Positions 8,538-16,773 of a stretch of 64,000 nt of DNA are shown here, in pieces. The stretch lies in NCBI GenBank assembly GCA_963759095.1, contig CAVWYF010000059.1, forward strand, positions 62,001 to 126,000, given 5' to 3'. This DNA is from Anderseniella sp963759095. Lineage in GTDB: Bacteria > Pseudomonadota > Alphaproteobacteria > Rhizobiales > Aestuariivirgaceae. The position numbers were made by a program, and so were the translations under genes. Each line of letters starts with the position of its first letter. The first letter of the stretch is position 1. A model generated the notes under the pieces. That model was not told where the DNA came from, made no database searches, and saw only the letters and a list, made by a program, of their open reading frames with translations.

Positions 8538-9649
8538 GCATCACCCAGCCATTGCCGCGCGCGGCAGAACCGTTCGTCGAGTTTGCGTCCCTGTTGCGCG
8601 AGAACGGGTTTTCCGTCGCACCCGAACAGACCATGGGCTTCATTGAGGCTGTGGGCCTGCTGGGCCCGCGTGATATGAATGATATTCTGCAGGCAGGCAG
8701 GGCGATGTTTGCGCCACCGCCGGACCGGCGCCCTGAGTTTGATGCGCTGTTTCGCATGAAGTTCCTGGGCCAGTCGATCCCGGTGCCGGCATCGGGCCCG
8801 GACGAGGATGAACTTCTGGTCGGTGAGGAAGCGGCGGGTGACAGTGATCCGCCGGAACCCGACGAGATCAATGAAGCGGGCGGAGAAGCCACCGGCAACG
8901 AGATACTGTCAACGCGCCAGTTTGCTGGTGTTGACGAAATCGAAGCATTGCGGCGTTTCAGGCGGGTAGCACCTGAACGGTTGCCTGTACGCAAATCCTA
9001 CCGCCGCGCTGCCGCCAACAAGGGCGATGGCTGGAACATGCGCAAGGTGTTTCGCCAGGCAGTACAGCGCGATGGTGAAGTGATCGAACTGCCAAAACTG
9101 AAACGCAAGTTGCGTCAGCGCCGCATCGTGCTGCTGATTGACGTGTCCGGCTCCATGAAGAACCAGACCGACAGCTATCTGCGTTTTGCGCACGCGCTGG
9201 CACAGGCCGGCCAGCGTATCGAGATATTCACGCTTGGCACCAGGCTGACCCGGATTACCCGCGCCATGAAGGTGCGCAACCGGGCACAGGCACTGAACCT
9301 TGTGTCAGGCATCGTGGCCGACTGGGACGGTGGTACCCGGCTGGGCGATGCACTTCAGGCATTTCTCGACATTCCGCGGTTTGCCGGATTTACCCGTGGT
9401 GCGGCAGTGCTGACCCTGTCGGACGGGTTGGAGCGTGGCGATCACGCGACACTGGTCGATGCGGTTGAGAAGATGTCGCGGTTGTCGTGGAAGCTGATCT
9501 GGCTGACCCCGCTCGCGGGTGATGCAGGGTACAGGCCGGAGACGGCAGCCATGCAGGCCATATTGCCGTACCTGGATTCAATTGAAGACGGCAGTTCGGT
9601 AGGCGCGTTGTGCGAACGCGTGCTTTCCCTCAGGCAGGAGGCTGCATAA
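8534..9649 (+). CDS. vWA domain protein, CoxE family
   Basis: A 371-residue protein with an N-terminal helical region, an acidic linker (about 88-115), and a C-terminal von Willebrand A domain. The MIDAS metal motif DVSGS is at residues 203-207, and TLSDGLERGD follows in the later part of the domain. CoxE-family proteins pair with MoxR ATPases. Translation is coupled to the ATPase gene by an ATGA-type 4-bp overlap. The stop codon touches the next start (TAAATG). Confidence 0.92.
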   Translation: MSITQPLPRAAEPFVEFASLLRENGFSVAPEQTMGFIEAVGLLGPRDMNDILQAGRAMFAPPPDRRPEFDALFRMKFLGQSIPVPASGPDEDELLVGEEAAGDSDPPEPDEINEAGGEATGNEILSTRQFAGVDEIEALRRFRRVAPERLPVRKSYRRAAANKGDGWNMRKVFRQAVQRDGEVIELPKLKRKLRQRRIVLLIDVSGSMKNQTDSYLRFAHALAQAGQRIEIFTLGTRLTRITRAMKVRNRAQALNLVSGIVADWDGGTRLGDALQAFLDIPRFAGFTRGAAVLTLSDGLERGDHATLVDAVEKMSRLSWKLIWLTPLAGDAGYRPETAAMQAILPYLDSIEDGSSVGALCERVLSLRQEAA

Positions 9650-10531
9650 ATGGCCATCATCGACGCTCATCACCATATCTGGCGCCAGGCTGACCTGCCC
9701 TGGCTGCTGGGTCCGGAACAGCCGCGCATATTCGGTCCCTACAAGGCGATCATGCGCGATTACCTGATTGAGGAATTCCTGGACGACATCAAGGGATCGG
9801 GCATCGAAAAGTCGGTTTATGTGCAGGCCAACTGGGCACCGAACTGGTTTGCCGATGAGGCGGCATGGGTGCAGTCTGTAGCCGACAAGTCCGGCTGGCC
9901 GCACGCCATTGTCGGGTATGCTGATTTCACCGGCGGTGATGTGCGCCCGCAGCTTGAAAAGCTGAAGGTCAATTCCCTGATGCGTGGCATCCGGCAGCAG
10001 TTTCACTGGCACGAAGAGCCGATGTACCGGTTTGCCTCCAGGCCCGACCTGCCGGCAGATCCGAAGGTGCAGAACAATGTTGCAAGACTGGCGGACTATG
10101 GCTGGTCGTTTGACCTGCAGGTGTTCACCGGCCAGATGAAGGATGCCGCCAAACTGGCCCGGGCCTGTCCGGATGTAACCTTCATTCTGCAGCATGCCGG
10201 CATGCTGGAAGACCTGTCGGAAAAAGGCGTCCAGGCCTGGCGCAGCGGCATGAAACGGCTGGCGGATGAGCCGAACGTGGTTTCAAAACTGTCTGCCTTC
10301 GGCACCTTCATTCATCGCAATGACGCTGATCATATCAAGACCATTCTGACCGACACGGTTGAGATATTCGGGGCAGAGCGCTGCCTGTTCGGTTCCAACT
10401 ATCCGATCGAGAAACTCTGGACCAGCTATGCAGACCTGGTGAGCGCTTTCAAAAAAGCAGCTTCAGGCCTGTCCAAGGCGGACCAGAAGGCAATTTTTCA
10501 TGACACCGCGGTGCGGGTCTACAACCTCTAG
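9650..10531 (+). CDS. Amidohydrolase family protein (Amidohydro_2, lactonase-like)
   Basis: A 293-residue TIM-barrel metal hydrolase opening with DAHHHIW, the first metal-ligand motif of the Amidohydro_2 group (2-pyrone-4,6-dicarboxylate lactonase and sugar-lactonase relatives). The later FILQHAG strand and the LFGSNYPIEKLW segment with its catalytic-region Asn/Asp area also fit. These enzymes usually hydrolyse lactones. The ATG directly follows the stop of the vWA gene. Here it probably opens a ring product formed downstream of the molybdenum hydroxylase; the substrate is unknown. The stop codon overlaps a palindrome, TAGGGTCTCGACCC. Confidence 0.88.
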   Translation: MAIIDAHHHIWRQADLPWLLGPEQPRIFGPYKAIMRDYLIEEFLDDIKGSGIEKSVYVQANWAPNWFADEAAWVQSVADKSGWPHAIVGYADFTGGDVRPQLEKLKVNSLMRGIRQQFHWHEEPMYRFASRPDLPADPKVQNNVARLADYGWSFDLQVFTGQMKDAAKLARACPDVTFILQHAGMLEDLSEKGVQAWRSGMKRLADEPNVVSKLSAFGTFIHRNDADHIKTILTDTVEIFGAERCLFGSNYPIEKLWTSYADLVSAFKKAASGLSKADQKAIFHDTAVRVYNL

Positions 10532-10542
10532 GGTCTCGACCC
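10529..10542. repeat. TAGGGTC-NN-GACCC palindrome at a stop codon (copy 1, variant)
   Basis: TAGGGTCTCGACCC overlaps the stop codon of the amidohydrolase gene. It resembles two identical copies, at 18123 and 39385, that also sit at gene 3' ends. Confidence 0.45.
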
Positions 10543-10601
10543 CGGACGAACAAAACGGACAGGCCGGAAACCGGTCAAAGCCACGAAGGGAGAACTGCAA
10601 A

Positions 10602-11450
10602 ATGGCACTTGAAATCAAGATTCTCGATTACGGTGATATCGAGCTGGAGACCAGCTTCCTGGTGCTGGGACATGAATGCGGCCGCATCCGCCGGGTGCCG
10701 GTGTACGGCTTTCTGATTCTGGGCGGCAGGTACCCGATCGTGGTCGATACCGGCTATCGCGACAATGCGATCATGGAATCGCTCGGCATGCGCGGGCTGC
10801 AGTTCCACGACAACATGATTGAAAACCAGCTGGCCAAGCATGGGGTGAAAATGGGCGATGTGCGCTACGTGCTGCACACCCATCTGCACATCGACCATGC
10901 CGGCAAGGATGATCACTTCAACATGAACACCACCGTGGTGCTCAATCGCCGCGAGATGGAGTTTTCGGTGTCCGGCATCATGTATCCGCAATATCCCAAA
11001 CCGGACATCAAGCATCTGGTTGACCGGATTTATGAACCGGAAGCCATGCGCTTCCTTGATCTCGAAATCACCGGCGCGGAAGAAATCATTCCCGGCGTTT
11101 GGTGCGAGGCCGCCGGTGCGCATACCGAAGGCTCGATGAACGTGATCGTCGAAACGGCGGAAGGCCTGGCCTGTATCTGCGGTGACGTGATCTATGACTT
11201 CAACGACCAGATCGTGAACCATGTAAACACCAACAACTGGATGGAGCCGCGCGTGACCGGCAACCATTCCGGCTCCAAGCGCGAAGAAAAGGGCGCCATC
11301 AAGAAACTGCTGAGCAATTACACCTTCCTGCTGCCGGTGCATGACCGTCCGGCCAAGATCGAACACCAGCAGGTCGTCGGCAGGCTTGGCATGAGCGTGC
11401 CCGGCCCGATCACCGAAACCGTTGCCAATCGTGACTGGTTCCCGATGTAG
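10602..11450 (+). CDS. MBL-fold hydrolase, N-acyl-homoserine-lactonase (AttM/AiiB) type
   Basis: A 282-residue metallo-beta-lactamase-fold protein. The zinc signature HTHLHIDH is at residues 92-99; further ligands are visible in AGAHTEG, ICGDVIYD and LPVHDRP. This set is that of AHL-lactonase-type enzymes, which open five-membered lactones. The reading frame is open further upstream, but the ATG at 10602 is preceded by GAAGGGAGA and begins the family's normal N-terminus, so it was chosen. In this catabolic-looking operon a pathway lactone is a more likely substrate than a quorum signal; that is inference. Confidence 0.88.
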   Translation: MALEIKILDYGDIELETSFLVLGHECGRIRRVPVYGFLILGGRYPIVVDTGYRDNAIMESLGMRGLQFHDNMIENQLAKHGVKMGDVRYVLHTHLHIDHAGKDDHFNMNTTVVLNRREMEFSVSGIMYPQYPKPDIKHLVDRIYEPEAMRFLDLEITGAEEIIPGVWCEAAGAHTEGSMNVIVETAEGLACICGDVIYDFNDQIVNHVNTNNWMEPRVTGNHSGSKREEKGAIKKLLSNYTFLLPVHDRPAKIEHQQVVGRLGMSVPGPITETVANRDWFPM

Positions 11451-11480
11451 AGCTTGATGCAGTCAGAGGAGTAACCTGTC

Positions 11481-12356
11481 ATGGCACATGATGCGCTTGA
11501 TCCGTCGTTTCGCGACCTGATCGACGAGCACGCCCCGGTTCTGCAACTGGGAACCGGGTTCAATTTCACCGAAGGCCCGATCTGGCATCCGGCAGAGCAG
11601 TATCTGCTGTTCTCCGACATGCCGGATGACAAGCGCCGCCGGTGGGACAGCCATGGCGTCAGGGAGGTGATGCATCCGTCCAACAAGGGCAATGGCATGA
11701 CCTATGACGGCGACCTCAACCTGCTGGTCTGTGAACATGCCACGTCGTCGGTTGCCCGGTTTCGCCCGGACGGCACGCGCCAGGTGCTGGCCAGCCATTA
11801 TGAAGGCCGCGAACTGAACAGCCCCAATGACCTGGTGGTGAAGTCGGACGGGTCGATCTGGTTTACCGATCCGACCTATGGCCGCATGCCGGGATTCGGG
11901 GTTGAACGTGAAGTGCAACTCGGGTTCCAGGGTGTCTACAAGATCGCTGCCGGAGCAGCATCGGGTGCGGAGCCTGAACTGGTTGTCGACCGCTACACCT
12001 TCACCCAGCCCAACGGACTGTGCTTCTCGCCGGATGAAAAGCTGCTCTACATCAATGACACGGTGCAGGCGAACATTCGCGTCTACGATGTCACCGCCAG
12101 CGGCGCACTGACCAATGGCCGGCTGTTTGCGTCGGGCATTCAGGACAGCATGAAGCCGGGTGTGCCGGACGGCATGAAGTGCGACATGCACGGCAATGTC
12201 TGGGTAACGGCGCCTGCCGGTATCTGGGTCTATAGTCCGCAAGGGCGTGCTGATCGGCAAGGTGCTGGTGCCGGAACTGGTTGCCAATATTCACTGGGGC
12301 GGCGAGAACTGGCGCACCCTGTTCATCTGCGCCACCCATTCGCTGTATTCGGTTGA
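11481..12356 (+). CDS. SMP-30/gluconolactonase domain protein (frameshifted near 12243; N-terminal part of a fusion)
   Basis: A six-bladed propeller lactonase of the SMP-30/gluconolaconase/regucalcin family. Metal-site motifs are FTEGPIWHP (Glu31), NSPNDLVVKSDGSIWFTDPTYG split over two conserved blocks, and PDGMKCDMHGNVW. After GIWVYSPQG the frame goes wrong: removing one G from GGG at 12243-12245 gives VLIGKVLVPE and then the typical SMP-30 C-terminus in the next reading frame. The corrected gene would run 11481-13080 without a stop and continue into an isochorismatase-like domain, about 532 residues in all. The residues printed after the indel (to 12356) are spurious. Confidence 0.85.
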   Translation: MAHDALDPSFRDLIDEHAPVLQLGTGFNFTEGPIWHPAEQYLLFSDMPDDKRRRWDSHGVREVMHPSNKGNGMTYDGDLNLLVCEHATSSVARFRPDGTRQVLASHYEGRELNSPNDLVVKSDGSIWFTDPTYGRMPGFGVEREVQLGFQGVYKIAAGAASGAEPELVVDRYTFTQPNGLCFSPDEKLLYINDTVQANIRVYDVTASGALTNGRLFASGIQDSMKPGVPDGMKCDMHGNVWVTAPAGIWVYSPQGRADRQGAGAGTGCQYSLGRRELAHPVHLRHPFAVFG

Positions 12357-13080
12357 GACCAGGGTCGGACCGCGCAATGAACCGTTCATGAAGGTCGGGG
12401 CAGGGGCGCCAGTGTCGGCCCCTTCTTCCCCACCGCCTGCACAGGCAGCAGCGCCAACGCCTGCAGGCAACGGACTGCACCTGCAGCCGTTCAGGTGCGC
12501 GCTGATCATTCAGGACATGCAGAACGACGTGGTCATGGACGGCGGCGCGTTTGCCGAGTCTGGCTCACCGGCACACTGCAAGCAGCAGAACAATATCGAG
12601 AATATCAGGCGGCTGGCGGAAGCCTGCCGGGCAGCCGGGGTGCCGGTCATCCATGTCTGGTTCATCGTCGAGCCGGGCGCGCCGGGCGTCACCATGAACG
12701 CGCCCCTGTTTGAGGGCCTGCGCGATGCCAAAGCACTGGTGCGCGGCACCTGGGGCGTTGCGCCTGTGTCAGGGCTTGAACCACAGGCCGGTGATCACGT
12801 GGTCACCAAATGCCGGATGAGTGCGTGGGAAGGCACCAGCCTTGAGACCATATTGAAGGCGACCGGCCGCGATACCATCATCGAGACTGGCGCGTGGACC
12901 AACATGTCCATCGAGCACACTGCGCGCACCGGCGCCGACAAGGGCTATCACATGGTGATCCCGGAAGACGGTTGCTCGACCATGAATGCGGAATGGCATA
13001 ATGCGTCGATCAATTTCGCGCTGCAGAACGTGTCGAAAGTCGTCAAGACAGAAGAGGTGATCGCGGCACTGAAAGGCTAG
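12247..13080 (+). CDS. SMP-30 C-terminus fused to isochorismatase/cysteine-hydrolase-like domain (after frameshift)
   Basis: The first ~45 residues are the missing end of the SMP-30 domain. A Pro/Ala/Ser-rich linker (about 49-75) follows, then an isochorismatase-fold domain to the end. Of the family's Asp-Lys-Cys triad, Asp is seen in LIIQDMQND and Lys in VVTKCRMSAW, but the nucleophile position reads TNMSIEHTAR, where TN-x-C-x-E-x-TAR is usual, so Cys is replaced by Ser. Family members include maleamate amidase, nicotinamidase and N-carbamoylsarcosine amidase. Loss of Cys suggests altered chemistry or a non-hydrolytic role. If translated alone, ATG 12391 is a possible start. Confidence 0.8.
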   Translation: MLIGKVLVPELVANIHWGGENWRTLFICATHSLYSVETRVGPRNEPFMKVGAGAPVSAPSSPPPAQAAAPTPAGNGLHLQPFRCALIIQDMQNDVVMDGGAFAESGSPAHCKQQNNIENIRRLAEACRAAGVPVIHVWFIVEPGAPGVTMNAPLFEGLRDAKALVRGTWGVAPVSGLEPQAGDHVVTKCRMSAWEGTSLETILKATGRDTIIETGAWTNMSIEHTARTGADKGYHMVIPEDGCSTMNAEWHNASINFALQNVSKVVKTEEVIAALKG

Positions 13081-13126
13081 AGCGCGGGACCCTGTCAAAT
13101 GTTTAGACTTGACCCATTTCTATATT

Positions 13127-13196
13127 GTCACCCTCGGGCTTGTTCCGAGGGTCCATCGCAACCGCCCTAGATCCTCGGGACAAGCCCGAGGATGAC
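13127..13196. repeat. Palindromic intergenic repeat pair (CCTCGGGCTTGT-type)
   Basis: Two inverted arms, at 13127-13153 and 13170-13196, share the core CCTCGGGCTTGT(T/C)CCGAGG; each arm is itself a hairpin. Such CCTCGGG-core palindromes are common between genes in alphaproteobacterial genomes. The element lies between the convergent ends of the hydrolase operon and the ParA gene, so it may also end transcription from both sides. The rest of 13081-13341 shows nothing recognisable. Confidence 0.6.
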
Positions 13197-13341
13197 ATTA
13201 AAAAGAGGGTTTCAACCCGCATCGAGCCGCCGGTATCCAACTTTTGTTGGGATGACGGTGACGACGAAAATTTGCCAGACACACGCTTTTGAGGCGTTGT
13301 GCGCCGCGCTCGGCGACATTGCAGATTGAACGCATGATGCT

Positions 13342-14010
13342 CTAGTGCGGGTTTTGATCCTGCTCTTTCAGGCTCATGACGATCTCATGGGTGAGTTCGA
13401 GTATTTCGCGGGCTGCCAGGCCTGAGCGCTGGCTTTCCATGACTGAGCGGCCATCGCCCATGCACGATGCAAATATGATGCGGTTGCCGATCATGGTTTC
13501 TGCTGCCGTGGTCCCCAGTTCCTTCAACGCTTCGGCGATTTCGGCGGTCAGCCGGGCCCGCTGGTTGGCGCGGTTGAGCACCATCAGGGCTGGCTTCTTT
13601 TCACCCCTGGTCATTTCGATGGTGGGTTCGGTGGCCCACAGGTCGACCGGTGACGGGGCAACCGGGATCACCACCAGGTCAGCGGTTTCGATGGCCGGCC
13701 TGCCGTCCACGCCCATTTTGGGCGGTGTGTCGATGACGACGATGTCGTGGTCTTCCGCCAGGGCCTGCGCCTCATAGCGCGCACCCCATGCACTGGCGGT
13801 GCGGAAGGTCATGTCAGGCCCCGATCCGTTGGCGTTTTCCTTGCGCGCCATGAACCAGCGCCCGAGACTGCCTTGCGGATCGGTATCGAGAATAGCGGTT
13901 TTCAGTTTGCGGTTCTGGGCGCATGCGACAGCTATGTGAGCCGCCAGAGTGGTCTTGCCGGACCCGCCCTTTTGCTGCGTAACGGTAATGATCTTGCCGG
14001 TCATCGACAA
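13342..14010 (-). CDS. ParA/MinD-family ATPase
   Basis: A 222-residue P-loop ATPase of the ParA/Soj type. The deviant Walker A motif KGGSGKTT is at residues 14-21, Walker A' is ILDTDPQGS, and the Walker B strand is IVVIDTPPK. No ParB gene or centromere-like repeat is nearby, so it is an orphan ParA as found in many proteobacterial chromosomes, probably for positioning some cargo. The short form without an N-terminal DNA-binding domain is like plasmid type Ib or VirC1-like proteins. Start follows a ...GGGGAGCATTGTCG... leader on the minus strand. Confidence 0.85.
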   Translation of the reverse strand: MSMTGKIITVTQQKGGSGKTTLAAHIAVACAQNRKLKTAILDTDPQGSLGRWFMARKENANGSGPDMTFRTASAWGARYEAQALAEDHDIVVIDTPPKMGVDGRPAIETADLVVIPVAPSPVDLWATEPTIEMTRGEKKPALMVLNRANQRARLTAEIAEALKELGTTAAETMIGNRIIFASCMGDGRSVMESQRSGLAAREILELTHEIVMSLKEQDQNPH

Positions 14011-14094
14011 TGCTCCCCTGTTACATGGTGCCTGAGCCTAGCACTTTTAAGGCGAAAACCGGATTCAACAGGCAAAGTTGTGCACAGGCAGGAA

Positions 14095-14509
14095 TCAGGG
14101 CCGGTTAACCAGATTGAGTGCCCCCATGCCGACAATCATCGCCGCGATGAACACCAGTACCGGCACGCCGCCGACCAGAAGTCCGGCCAGCGCCGGGCCG
14201 GGGCAAAGACCCACCAGTCCCCATCCAAGGCCGAAGACGGCGGCGCCGCCAATGAGTTTGGCGTCAATCAGGCTGGAAGCGGCCCCGGGCATGTCACCGC
14301 CGAAAACCGGCTCATCGCGCTTGCCGGCGATGACCCAGGCAATGGCCATGACAAGCACGGCGCCGATCATCACAAAGGCAAGCGTCGGGTCCCAGGCACC
14401 GCCGAACAGGTCCAGGAAGCCGAGCACGCGGGCCGGGTTGATCATGTCTGAAATCACAAGGCCGAGGCCGAATATCAGACCGGCAAGTGAGGGCGATTAG
14501 TTTGCGCAT
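14095..14509 (-). pseudogene. YeeE/YedE (DUF6691) family sulfur transport protein, frameshifted near 14488
   Basis: The long intact part (14095-14457) encodes about 120 residues with several membrane segments and the WGLVGLCPGPAL motif of the small YeeE/YedE subunit. The true start is MRKLIAL at 14509; dropping one base at about 14488 restores LAGLIFGLGLVISDMINP, the family N-terminus, in the same frame as the rest. The corrected protein would be about 137 residues. It lies 15 bp downstream of its partner gene, and the two halves are usually needed together for thiosulfate or related sulfur uptake. Confidence 0.78.
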
Positions 14510-14524
14510 TGCGATGTGCTCCTT

Positions 14525-14956
14525 TCAGCCGGCTATCAGGTGGCGGGAGATGGTGACCACGAGAATGGCGATGCTCATGAAGGTAAGCGTCGCCAGTATG
14601 GAGCGTTTTGACAGGCGGGACATCCCGCACACGCCATGCCCGCTGGTGCAACCTGACCCCAGCCGCGAGCCGATGCCGACCAGCACACCGCCTGCAATCA
14701 ACAGGGGCAGGGAGCCGGTTATGTTGATGGCAGGCGGTGCAACAACCAGTGCATAAAGCGCAGGTGCTGCAACGAGACCTGCCAGGAACAAAAGGCTTTC
14801 AGTCCAGGCGGCAGGCAGTTTCAGGGCGATCAGCGAACCGGCGATGCCGCTGATCCCGGCAATGCGGCCATTGGCCAGCAGCAAAAGTGCCGCCGACATG
14901 CCGATCAGGATACCGCCGGTCAGTCCGAACAGGGCATTGGTGAGGTCGAAATTCAT
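14525..14956 (-). CDS. YeeE/YedE family sulfur transport protein, first subunit
   Basis: A 143-residue integral membrane protein with the conserved GIGSRLGSGCTSGHGVCG segment, whose Cys residues line the transport path in YeeE proteins that take up thiosulfate. Start chosen at ATG 14956 (MNFDLTN), preceded by GGAG, since the open frame further upstream lacks family similarity. It forms a pair with the next downstream gene, and a secreted thioredoxin-like gene lies just upstream in the same direction, consistent with a sulfur-handling unit. Confidence 0.85.
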   Translation of the reverse strand: MNFDLTNALFGLTGGILIGMSAALLLLANGRIAGISGIAGSLIALKLPAAWTESLLFLAGLVAAPALYALVVAPPAINITGSLPLLIAGGVLVGIGSRLGSGCTSGHGVCGMSRLSKRSILATLTFMSIAILVVTISRHLIAG

Positions 14957-15075
14957 GGGTCTGCGTTCTCCAACAGATTGGAAATTGTCTGTGTGCACAT
15001 TTGGGGACATCCGCTTGCCGGGTCAATGCGACACATCAAACCGCGCTGGAACAGGTTATGCCTGTCTGATGACGG

Positions 15076-15468
15076 TTATTGAACAATGATGGTCTTGTAC
15101 TGCTTGTCCGCACCGGACAGCTTGTCGAGCATCAGCTGGACCTTGCCGAAGAACACCTGCTTGCCGGGATAGCCGACCATGCGGTCGATCTCGCGGCCGT
15201 TTTCGACAAGCACAAAGGTCGGCGTGCCGACAATGCCGCCAATGCCTTTCAGGTCCTTGGGCCGGGGCGAGGCAACATCAAGCACCCGCAGGGGAGCCGC
15301 GCGGCCCTCAGGCCCGGCATTGTAAGCCTCAACACCGATCTCCGCATGCCATTTGGCACACCACGGACACCCCTTGCGATCAAACATCACAAGACTGGCC
15401 GCGCTGACGCTGAGCGACATCAGGCACAGGAAAAGCGCGGCGGTGAGGATTTTTGAGATCAGCTGCAT
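15076..15468 (-). CDS. Exported thioredoxin-fold protein (SoxS/SoxW-like)
   Basis: A 130-residue protein with a clear signal peptide (about residues 1-24, ending VSAASL) and a redox motif GCPWCAKWH soon after. GTPTFVLVENG is the cis-Pro loop region of the thioredoxin fold. Periplasmic thioredoxins of this size keep Sox or other exported thiol proteins reduced. Start ATG 15468 was chosen because it places the signal peptide at the N-terminus; ATG 15486 is an alternative. It precedes the two YeeE/YedE genes on the same strand. Confidence 0.78.
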   Translation of the reverse strand: MQLISKILTAALFLCLMSLSVSAASLVMFDRKGCPWCAKWHAEIGVEAYNAGPEGRAAPLRVLDVASPRPKDLKGIGGIVGTPTFVLVENGREIDRMVGYPGKQVFFGKVQLMLDKLSGADKQYKTIIVQ

Positions 15469-15536
15469 GGAGTCTGTATAGCCCATCGGCCATTCATGCG
15501 CATTCAAAGTTTTGTCATCGGAACGAGGTGCAATAT

Positions 15537-16655
15537 CTATCGCCGCAGCCGCGCCTTGTAGGCAATCACGCGCTGCCATGACCTGTACAATTGCTTGAAA
15601 TTCAACCGGCCTTCCCTGACGCCGCGGGCTATGGCGCGGACGGCGAATTCCGGGTTTTCCGGGGCTTGCGCCAGCACGTTGCCGATCAGCACGATGTCAT
15701 TACCTGCGGCCAGGGCCATGATGATGGCTTCGTCCAGCTTGCGTTTGGAACTGATGCTGCGCATCTGCAGGTCGTCGGTGATGACCACACCGTCAAACCC
15801 CAGATCGTCGCGCAGCATGGTCTTGATGGCGACGGGCGACAGGGAGGCGGGCAGGTTTTTGCCGTTGCCCCAGTCGCGGTGATAGATGTGCGATGTCATC
15901 ACCATGCCGGAATAGCCCTTGGCAAACAGGCGGCGATAGGGCTCGATCTCGATCCGCTGCCAGTGTTTGGTCACATCGACAAAGTGCAAATGGCTGTCCT
16001 TGGTCGACGACCCATGCCCCGGCCAGTGTTTCAGTGCCGTGCCGATACGGGCGGCATCATGGGCGGCGACGAAGCTTTGCGCATAGCGTGCGACATACAA
16101 GCGGGTGGATGCCGAACGAGCGGTAGTTGCGGGCAATGACCGGGTTGTTCGGGATTGAGGCGCAGATCCACCACTGGGCCGAAATTGGTGTTGAAGCCGG
16201 CCTTGACCAGTTCTTTCGCCATGCCGTCATAGCGCTCGCGGGCCTGGGCAACGGTGCTGCGCTGCTGCATGCGAAAATGACCCGGTGTGTAGGTGAACCC
16301 CTTACGCCCGGGTAAGGCGTTCGACAGCGCCGCCTTCCTCGTCCACCGCGATGATCGGCGTGTGGCGGGTGTCGGCTGTCCGGAAAACTTGAGTCAAGGC
16401 AGCGACTTGCTTCGGGTTCTTGATGTTCTTCTGGAACAGGATGACACCGCCGAGCAGGCTCTGCTCAAGTGCCTTGCGCACGGTACGAACACGCGGGTCG
16501 TCTGCCGTCAGACCGGCAAACCCCTTGATCACCAGTTGGCCGTACATCTTGTGCAAACCCTGGTCGCGGGTGACGGGCCGCGCATCACAAGACGGCGCCG
16601 CCGCTGACAAGGCAGTAATCAGGCAGGCCAGCAATGTAATCGGTTTGAATGACAT
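15537..16655 (-). pseudogene. nagZ: Beta-N-acetylhexosaminidase (NagZ-like, GH3), three frameshifts
   Basis: Three overlapping minus-strand ORFs together give one glycoside hydrolase family 3 protein of about 370 residues. The N-terminal part (16655-16305) has a signal peptide and the GGVILFQKNI and IIAVDEEGG motifs; the middle part has FNTNFGPVVDL; the last part has KHWPGHG and the nucleophile loop VVITDDLQM. Each junction is repaired by removing one base: about 16304, in GGG 16151-16153, and near 16097. NagZ removes GlcNAc from peptidoglycan fragments; the signal peptide suggests an exported form. Whether the gene is dead or misread cannot be told here. Confidence 0.8.
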
Positions 16656-16773
16656 GGACCTGTAAACCGGCGATTATCGCATGTTTTTCCCGTTTATCGA
16701 TTGCTCATGGTGGTCTGGCAACCCCCGTTTCACTGCTTGACGTTTTCCGGTTGCCGGATCAGATTTCAGGTTC

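Noticed and set aside
10500..10601. Upstream extension of the MBL lactonase frame
   Set aside because: Overlaps the end of the amidohydrolase gene and lacks a ribosome site; ATG 10602 has GAAGGGAGA and starts the normal fold.
13127..13196. Terminal inverted repeats of an insertion sequence
   Set aside because: No transposase or target duplication; the arms are only 16 bp apart, as in palindromic intergenic repeats.
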